Part shown: piece by piece, positions 32,542 through 38,110 of the stretch | Numbering within the stretch: the stretch's first letter is position 1 | How the letters are laid out: each line of letters starts with the position of its first letter | From: an uncultured Pseudomonadota bacterium | GTDB lineage: Bacteria > Pseudomonadota > Gammaproteobacteria > Burkholderiales > Rhodocyclaceae | DNA: 38,110 nt | NCBI GenBank assembly: GCA_903870055.1 | Contig: CAIQBG010000041.1 | Coordinates: forward strand, 1 to 38,110 | Direction: 5' to 3' | Position numbers and translations under genes: made by a program | The notes under the pieces: generated by a model | Database searches by the model: none | What the model was told of the DNA's origin: nothing | What the model saw: the letters and a program-made list of their open reading frames with translations, nothing else

Positions 32542-33705
32542 ATGAAAATAGCCGTTATTGCAAGCACATCAACGATACTTAACACGTTGCAGGAAGCACT
32601 TGCATCGAATTCAGGTCAGGATCAGTTTGTATTTCTGACACGCCGTTCGGGCAAAATTAACCTTGAAGAAATAGATCTGGTCTCTACCAGTATCGTCATT
32701 GTAGATGCCGATAAGATTGAACCTCTGGATCTTGCAGTGATTACCAGTTGCACACGAAATAGCATGAATCCAGCCTTTGTGTTTCTAACAACGGCACCTA
32801 CTGAAACGATGCTGTTGGATTTGATGCGCGCTGGTGTGAATGAAGTCGTTAAGTTGCCATTAAATATCGCAGAGTTGAGTGCTGCCATAGAACGAATTCG
32901 AGCCCGTCATTACATTTCCTCAGCGACACCACCGCGCGGCCGGATTATTTCCTTTGTTTCATGCAAGGGTGGTGCGGGTGCAACCTTTCTTGCGACAAAT
33001 CTCGGCTATGTATTAGCAACGAATTTCAACAAGAAAGTGTTGTACATCGACCTCCACATGCAGTACGGTGATGCATCCTTCTATTTGTCTGAAACTGCAG
33101 GAAAAAACTCTTTTGCAGACATTATTGGTCAAGCAGGTCTTGATTCGACTGTCGTTGCTTCCAGTTCGATGCAGGTCGCTAAGAACTATTATCTCCTGCA
33201 AGCGCCGGAAGCCATTGAGAAAACATCAGGTATCAAACCTCAGCAAGTAGATAACTTGCTGTCTGTTGCGGTTCAAGACTATGACTTCGTTTTGGTTGAT
33301 ATTGCAGAGACATTCGACGGTCTGACGATGAAGGCGCTGGACAGATCAGAACAGATTTATGCTGTTATGCAACCCATTCTGCCTTATGTTCGTGCAATGT
33401 CTAAAGTGCTACATGTCTTTACCTTGCTCGGCTATAGTGCACAGAAGGTGAAGGTAGTGCTCAATCGTATGGGTAAAGACACTAAGCCAAGCCAGGCAAA
33501 ACTTGAAGAAGTGATTCAGAAGACCTGTGAGTGGGTTGTGCCAAACGATTTTAATAATTCTATTGAATCTGCTAATTCGGGCGTTCCGATTCAGAAACTG
33601 GCGCCGGATAGTCCGGTGAGCAAGAGCCTCATGTATCTTGCAGCCAACTTGGTAGGTGATAAAGTTTCTGCGCGCCCTTCATTCTTTGCCAGACTATTTG
33701 GTTAG
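32542..33705 (+). CDS. cpaE: CpaE/TadZ pilus localisation ATPase
   Basis: Protein of 387 aa. The N-terminal 125 residues resemble a response-regulator receiver, and the remainder is a ParA/MinD-like ATPase (ISFVSCKGGAGATFLATNLGYVLA at about 134-157). The Walker A keeps the first signature Lys but has Ala instead of the second Lys, a variation seen in CpaE/TadZ proteins. TadZ places the Tad machine in the cell. Confidence 0.92.
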   Translation: MKIAVIASTSTILNTLQEALASNSGQDQFVFLTRRSGKINLEEIDLVSTSIVIVDADKIEPLDLAVITSCTRNSMNPAFVFLTTAPTETMLLDLMRAGVNEVVKLPLNIAELSAAIERIRARHYISSATPPRGRIISFVSCKGGAGATFLATNLGYVLATNFNKKVLYIDLHMQYGDASFYLSETAGKNSFADIIGQAGLDSTVVASSSMQVAKNYYLLQAPEAIEKTSGIKPQQVDNLLSVAVQDYDFVLVDIAETFDGLTMKALDRSEQIYAVMQPILPYVRAMSKVLHVFTLLGYSAQKVKVVLNRMGKDTKPSQAKLEEVIQKTCEWVVPNDFNNSIESANSGVPIQKLAPDSPVSKSLMYLAANLVGDKVSARPSFFARLFG

Positions 33706-33725
33706 AACAATAAAGGTCGTTCCCT

Positions 33726-35087
33726 ATGTCCTTGCGTGAATCACTCCAAAGTAGTGCTATCCATGGTGGAGCCGACTACGAAACACCTTATGGGAACCGT
33801 TTGGATGGGACACATGGCGTTATATTGCTAAAGCGTCAGCTCCACTCAAGACTTGTTGAGACCATGGATCTGGGTGCATTGGAAAGAATGGACTCCGATG
33901 AACTCAAATCCTATCTAAAGCTTGCGGTACAAAAGGTGGTGCGTGATGATCGGCTGGTAATTAATGAGGCTGATCTGGCTCGCTTGATCTCTGAAATTCA
34001 GGATGAAGTGCTTGGACTCGGACCCATAGAGCCATTGCTGCTTGATCCGAATGTGTCTGACATTTTGGTGAATAGTTACAACACAATTTATGTCGAGCGC
34101 AAAGGTCGCCTTGAACGGACGAGAATTGCTTTCGAAAGCGATGCCCACCTGCTAAAGATCATTGAAAAAATTGTAGGCAGAGTAGGGCGCCGTATTGATG
34201 AGTCTAGCCCGATGGTTGACGCTCGTTTACCTGATGGGTCTCGTGTTAATGCCATTATTCCCCCGCTGGCGCTTGATGGGCCTGCACTGTCTATCCGACG
34301 GTTTTCTGCAGTGCCACTACAGATGTCTAATCTCCTTGAGTATGGCGCCCTGACCGACGAAATGGCGATTATTCTCGGCGCTCTGGTTAAAGCAAAAACC
34401 AATATGCTCATTTCTGGTGGGACGGGCAGCGGCAAGACGACCTTGCTGAACATTATGTCCGGCTATATTCCTGAAAATGAGCGAATCATTACGATTGAAG
34501 ATGCGGCTGAGCTTAGGTTACAACAACCTCATGTCGTAAGGCTTGAAACGCGGCCACCTAATATGGAGGGCAGCGGTGAGGTCAATCAACGAGCGCTCGT
34601 CAAAAATTCACTGCGGATGCGACCTGACCGTATCATCATCGGGGAAGTTCGTGGCGGTGAAGTGATCGATATGCTTCAAGCCATGAATACGGGTCACGAA
34701 GGTTCGCTAACAACGATCCACGCAAATACAGCACGAGATTCATTAGTGCGGCTTGAGAATATGGTTGGGTTGTCCGGCTATAACGTTCAGCAGAAAGCAT
34801 TGCGTCAGCAGATTGTTTCAGGTATCTCAGTGGTAGTGCAGGTGGCGCGTTTAAGTGATGGGCGCCGTAAAATCACCAGCATTCAGGAAATTAGCGGCAT
34901 GGAAGGTGACATGATCACCATGCAGGAAATATTTACCTTCGAACAAACGGCAGTTGCTCCTGACGGAACCGTGCTTGGCCGATTCCGGGCTTCAGGTATT
35001 CGCCCACGTTTTGCAGACCGACTTCAAGCCCGTGGCGTTCCTCTAGCAGACCACCTTTTTGATCCTAATCGTATCCAGGATCGATAA
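33726..35087 (+). CDS. cpaF: CpaF/TadA secretion ATPase
   Basis: Hexameric motor ATPase of the VirB11/TadA family (453 aa), cytoplasmic, powering Flp pilus assembly. Walker A is ISGGTGSGKTTLLN, the Asp box region is ERIITIEDAAELRL, Walker B is RPDRIIIGEVRGGE, and the His box is GHEGSLTTIHANTARDSLVRLENM. Length and order fit. It ends 1 nt before the tadB start. Confidence 0.96.
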   Translation: MSLRESLQSSAIHGGADYETPYGNRLDGTHGVILLKRQLHSRLVETMDLGALERMDSDELKSYLKLAVQKVVRDDRLVINEADLARLISEIQDEVLGLGPIEPLLLDPNVSDILVNSYNTIYVERKGRLERTRIAFESDAHLLKIIEKIVGRVGRRIDESSPMVDARLPDGSRVNAIIPPLALDGPALSIRRFSAVPLQMSNLLEYGALTDEMAIILGALVKAKTNMLISGGTGSGKTTLLNIMSGYIPENERIITIEDAAELRLQQPHVVRLETRPPNMEGSGEVNQRALVKNSLRMRPDRIIIGEVRGGEVIDMLQAMNTGHEGSLTTIHANTARDSLVRLENMVGLSGYNVQQKALRQQIVSGISVVVQVARLSDGRRKITSIQEISGMEGDMITMQEIFTFEQTAVAPDGTVLGRFRASGIRPRFADRLQARGVPLADHLFDPNRIQDR

Positions 35088-35088
35088 G

Positions 35089-36048
35089 ATGCAACTGCTG
35101 TTTGTCGTATTTGTCCTGCTTTTTTTTGGCTTTATTGCTTTTGTAGTTCTGTACTTCCAAAAACGCTATTCCAAAGTCAATCAACAAATTTCGCGCCGCT
35201 TCAAGGCAATTGCACTATCAAGACATCATTCCAAAGCGCTGAGTAACGAAGAACGCGAAGTGACTAACCGGGAGCGTATTCTGGTTTGGCTGCGGAAATA
35301 TCCTTGGGTTTTACACCTTAATCGAAAACTGCTGATGTCCGGTAGAGACGTCAAAGTCGATGAGTTTTTGGTTGTAACGATAGTCCTTTGGCTGTTATGC
35401 GTTTTAATACTATGGGCATCCGGACTTTCTTTGCTAACAGGACTAGTTCTCAGTGTCCTTGTTGGTTCGATACCGTACATCATTCTCAATATGTTGATTC
35501 GGCGTCGGCAAAATGCCCTAGAGCGTCAGCTCCCAGATGTCCTAGATTTTATTGCACGCTCTCTACAGGCTGGCCATTCATTCTCTAGTTCAATGCAAAT
35601 GGCAGCAAGTGAATCGCCAGAGCCTATTGCTCAGGAATTTACGCTTGCTTCGAATCAGATTAATTTCGGCGAATCAGTTCATAACGCATTGTTTGGGCTG
35701 ACACAACGCATTGAATGTTCAGATATGAACTACTTTGCCGTAGCGGTATTAATCAACCGGGAAATCGGTGGTGACTTGGCGGCATTGCTTAAACACGTAT
35801 CCGACATGATCCGTACACGCTTACAACTACGTATGTCCATACAGGCGATGACCTCTGAGGCTCGCGTTTCCGCCTGGATTCTTGGGCTCATTCCTGTGGT
35901 TCTCGGGCTGACGTTGACCATTTTGCAACCGAAGATGATGTCGATATTGATCGTAGATCCTACCGGACAAAAATTGCTCGGCGGGAGTCTTCTGGTCATG
36001 GCTCTTGGGGTAGTCTGGATGCGTAGCATGATTAATATTCGTGTCTAA
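35089..36048 (+). CDS. tadB: Tad inner-membrane platform protein TadB
   Basis: Type II/IV secretion F-domain protein of 319 aa. Helices at the N-terminus, in the middle (two, around VVTIVLWLLCVLILWASGL and VLSVLVGSIPYIIL) and at the C-terminus (two) flank the cytoplasmic F domain (LPDVLDFIARSLQAGHSFSSSMQMAASE). The ATG at 35089 lies 1 nt after the cpaF stop and gives a proper N-terminal helix; an upstream in-frame start would overlap cpaF. Confidence 0.94.
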   Translation: MQLLFVVFVLLFFGFIAFVVLYFQKRYSKVNQQISRRFKAIALSRHHSKALSNEEREVTNRERILVWLRKYPWVLHLNRKLLMSGRDVKVDEFLVVTIVLWLLCVLILWASGLSLLTGLVLSVLVGSIPYIILNMLIRRRQNALERQLPDVLDFIARSLQAGHSFSSSMQMAASESPEPIAQEFTLASNQINFGESVHNALFGLTQRIECSDMNYFAVAVLINREIGGDLAALLKHVSDMIRTRLQLRMSIQAMTSEARVSAWILGLIPVVLGLTLTILQPKMMSILIVDPTGQKLLGGSLLVMALGVVWMRSMINIRV

Positions 36049-36060
36049 GGAAAATTGAGC

Positions 36061-36999
36061 ATGTATCTCGGATTTGCACTTTTCCTTCTGGTCGTATTTC
36101 TTATCGTTGCCGGTACGGCGTTTGGCATTATGGATTTCTTGCTGAAAATCCGTGTTGATAGCCGTCTGGATTTGATCAGAGATCAATCTAATCTTGACTT
36201 TCGGGCAATACCTAGTGATTTGGAAAGACGGGCAACAGTCATACTATCTTCCCTTAAAGCATTGTCTACCCCGAAAGAAGAAGCGAAAGTTCTTCCAATC
36301 CGCATGAAGTTCATTACCGCGGGTTATCACACTGATTTACCCGTTTTGTTGTATTTCTCAGGCAAGACAGTACTCACCTTCTTGTTGCCATTGGTTTTTC
36401 TAATTTATGTCACGCTGAGTACTGGTAAATTCTCGTTTGCCCAGACCTCGTTTACAGGTGTTTGTTTAGCTGCTGCGGGCTATTACTTGCCTGATTTGTT
36501 CTTGAATCACAAAATCAGACAACGTCAACGCGATATCTTCGAAACTTTTCCAGACGCATTAGACCTCATGCGCGTCTGTGTCAGTGCAGGTCTTGGTTTA
36601 GATGCGGCATTAGCGCGTGTTGGTAAGGAGATAGAATTTAATAGCGCAGCACTAGCAGAAGAGTTCCATGAGCTGAACCTTCAGTTGCGCGCTGGCATGT
36701 CTAGACAGGAAGCGTTACGAAACATGGCAGAGAGAACTGGTGTTGAGGATGTTGGCTCTTTGGTTTCTATGTTGATTCAGTCTGAAAGATTCGGAACCAG
36801 CGTGTCGGAATCTCTTAAGGTTCATGCTGATTCATTAAGGATCAAGCGAAAAATGCTGGCTCAGGAAGCGGCTGGAAAGATTCCGGTTAAATTGACCATC
36901 CCGATGATCCTTTGCATCTTCCCGGCTATTTTTGTGGTTATTCTTGGGCCTGCGATCATCCAGATCATTCGTGCGTTAAATCCGGTCGTTGGCCCTTGA
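36061..36999 (+). CDS. tadC: Tad inner-membrane platform protein TadC
   Basis: Second F-domain protein (312 aa), which forms the inner-membrane platform with TadB. Its F domain reads FPDALDLMRVCVSAGLGLDAALARVGKE, followed by SLVSMLIQSERFGTSVSESLK, and the C-terminus carries the conserved KIPVKLTIPMILCIFPAIFVVILGPA helix. The ATG at 36061 has AAGGAAA about 8 nt upstream. It overlaps tadV by 4 nt. Confidence 0.94.
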   Translation: MYLGFALFLLVVFLIVAGTAFGIMDFLLKIRVDSRLDLIRDQSNLDFRAIPSDLERRATVILSSLKALSTPKEEAKVLPIRMKFITAGYHTDLPVLLYFSGKTVLTFLLPLVFLIYVTLSTGKFSFAQTSFTGVCLAAAGYYLPDLFLNHKIRQRQRDIFETFPDALDLMRVCVSAGLGLDAALARVGKEIEFNSAALAEEFHELNLQLRAGMSRQEALRNMAERTGVEDVGSLVSMLIQSERFGTSVSESLKVHADSLRIKRKMLAQEAAGKIPVKLTIPMILCIFPAIFVVILGPAIIQIIRALNPVVGP

Positions 37000-37457
37000 T
37001 TCTAAACATTGTAGATCTGCTTCCAGCACTACCGCAGGTGACATTGGTCCTTTTGTTGCTGGGAGCGTCCGCATTTGATCTTTCGCACAGGCGCGTACCC
37101 AACCTACTAACATTATCAGGGGCTATAGCAGCAGTGATATTTTCACTCACGGGCATCGCTGAGATTTCCCTGTCACAGGCACTCTTGGGCGGCATCGTTG
37201 GACTAGCTCTGTTTATAGTGCCATATGCCATTGGCCAAATGGGTGCCGGAGACGTAAAACTACTCAGTATGTGCGGCTTGTATCTTGGCACTATGCCGGT
37301 CATTACTGCAGCACTTTATACCATGGTGGCCGGTGGCGTACTTGCCTTGTTTTACCTCTGCCGTATTCGAATCGGCAGCGTGTACAGCCCTAAATCTACC
37401 GTTCCCTATGCGCTTGCAATTACCGCAGGTGTGCTGTTTGTGCTTTCGGGATATTAG
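36996..37457 (+). CDS. tadV: Prepilin peptidase TadV/CpaA (A24 family)
   Basis: Membrane aspartic peptidase (153 aa) that cleaves Flp and TadE-like prepilins. The two catalytic aspartates are in SAFDLSHRRVPN and GAGDVKLLSM (GxGD motif). I place the start at TTG 36996, which overlaps the tadC stop as TTGA. The frame is open further upstream, but that stretch is the out-of-frame end of tadC and is not membrane-like. Confidence 0.9.
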   Translation: MILNIVDLLPALPQVTLVLLLLGASAFDLSHRRVPNLLTLSGAIAAVIFSLTGIAEISLSQALLGGIVGLALFIVPYAIGQMGAGDVKLLSMCGLYLGTMPVITAALYTMVAGGVLALFYLCRIRIGSVYSPKSTVPYALAITAGVLFVLSGY

Positions 37458-37468
37458 CTGCGTAGGGT

Positions 37469-37810
37469 TCAGGCTGTTTCGTTAATTGCCTGAAGCATGT
37501 CCTTGCTTCTGTTCGCCAGATGCTTATGACCATTTTTAGTGAGAGCCAGTATCTTGACGCGCTTATCAGTCTTGGAGATCTCGAAACCCAAGTAGCCGCG
37601 TTCCGTAAGCAGGTTGCACTTGCGATGAACTGTGGGGCCTGTGCCAAATACCTGAAGCATGATCAGATCAGTAATCCGAACTTCGTGACCTGAAACACTT
37701 TTCTCAGCGATATAGGAGAGCACCTCTTCACATGTCTCGAGCTCAGGGTCTGGATTCTCTTTACGTGCTGCTAGCAGGATATTTTGAAACCGGGCAAATG
37801 GATATCGCAT
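37469..37810 (-). CDS. MarR-like winged-helix regulator
   Basis: A 113-aa protein with a winged-helix layout: helices around EVLSYIAEKSVSGHEVRITDLIML, a recognition-helix-like GTGPTVHRKCNLLTERGYL, and a wing with KTDKRVKILALTKNGHKHL, as in MarR-family regulators. It is short for the family, lacking most of the usual dimerisation helices. It converges on the tadV end (11 bp between stops), so a link to the pilus genes is only positional. Confidence 0.7.
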   Translation of the reverse strand: MRYPFARFQNILLAARKENPDPELETCEEVLSYIAEKSVSGHEVRITDLIMLQVFGTGPTVHRKCNLLTERGYLGFEISKTDKRVKILALTKNGHKHLANRSKDMLQAINETA

Positions 37811-37954
37811 TTCTAAATCTTCTGGAGTTGAGTTAGATATCCACTCTTTTATCAGGTGAATTTTGGGTGGATTTTAGCATTACTTTCGTTTTCTGGTACC
37901 AGTCTGCATAAATAGGGTTAACATTCAGTATTAAGTAAGAACATTAATTAACTT

Positions 37955-38110
37955 ATGAAAAGCGGTATGGCGGAAAAAAGTATTGAAAAAGAAAACACTT
38001 TAGCTTTCATGCTGCTGAGCAGTAATTGGTTTGCCTATTTTTTCCCATCAGCAATTTTTGTTGCCTGTTGGAAGGCGCAGTTGGTGATTAGTCTGCTTGT
38101 CGGCATGAAA
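37955..38110 (+). CDS. N-terminal part of a membrane protein, cut by the window end
   Basis: Frame from ATG at 37955, open for 52 codons to the last base. The product begins MKSGMAEKSIEKENTLAF, followed by hydrophobic stretches (SSNWFAYFFPSAIFVACW and LVISLLVG). It is probably a membrane protein. Too little is present to name a family, and no strong ribosome binding site is seen. Confidence 0.45.
   Translation, partial: MKSGMAEKSIEKENTLAFMLLSSNWFAYFFPSAIFVACWKAQLVISLLVGMK

Noticed and set aside
37891-37910. A sigma-54-like element (TGGTAC...GC) before the gene starting at 37955
   Set aside because: The spacing between GG and GC is one base short and the flanking bases do not match the consensus.

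Overview
The window looks like the chromosome of a free-living, metabolically flexible Gram-negative bacterium, most likely a betaproteobacterium. This rests on the mix of gene families (NasR-controlled cobA-nirBD, class I PHA synthase, Pit with its DUF47 partner, a full Tad pilus set, several c-di-GMP enzymes) and on 3' fragments of a tRNA-Arg(ACG) with G73 and an encoded CCA. No rRNA gene or other strong taxonomic marker is present, so genus is not assigned.

Layout. (1) 93-7942, minus strand: nitrite assimilation. nasR (nitrate-sensing ANTAR antiterminator) is followed by a control region and then by cobA, nirB, nirD, nirC and a PP2C/Ser-Thr kinase fusion. The control region (6410-6686) can be read almost completely by eye: two NtrC-type sites, a sigma-54 -24/-12 promoter, two ANTAR hexaloop hairpins and an intrinsic terminator overlapping the second hairpin. 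(2) 8069-11939: accessory patch. It holds a replication-initiator-like gene with internal DNA repeats, two 89-bp direct copies of a tRNA-Arg 3' end plus its terminator (9324-9412 and 11011-11099), a patatin-like lipoprotein gene between the copies, nested inverted repeats, and a ParA-like ATPase gene behind a perfect sigma-54 promoter. No integrase is visible. (3) 11971-17433, minus strand: a four-gene signalling operon that alternates orphan periplasmic binding proteins with membrane c-di-GMP enzymes and has no ABC permease or ATPase. (4) 17699-24151: NhaR-type LysR regulator, a 55-aa membrane protein, a GAF/HD-GYP phosphodiesterase, an alanine-rich protein 1 nt upstream of phaC, and the Pit phosphate transporter with its DUF47 partner. 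(5) 24286-37457: an unknown lipoprotein behind a hairpin that covers its ribosome binding site, then a Tad/Flp pilus locus in two blocks (tadE-like, tadG-like, flp; then flp, cpaB, cpaC, lipoprotein, cpaE, cpaF, tadB, tadC, tadV). Between the blocks are a large membrane protein, a small membrane protein and an ICMT-like methyltransferase. (6) 37469-38110: a MarR-like regulator and the start of a membrane protein cut by the window end.

How the parts work together. Under nitrogen limitation NtrC and sigma-54 should start transcription at about 6540, and nitrate or nitrite sensed by NasR should let polymerase through the leader terminator. cobA supplies the siroheme precursor for NirB, NirC imports nitrite, and the kinase/phosphatase may tune the pathway after translation. 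The c-di-GMP genes lie close to PHA storage and Tad attachment genes, which would fit a surface-attachment lifestyle, but that link is inference only. The most interesting points are the nir control region, the orphan-binding-protein c-di-GMP operon, the tRNA-fragment patch with its sigma-54-driven ParA-like gene, and the alanine-rich protein coupled to phaC.
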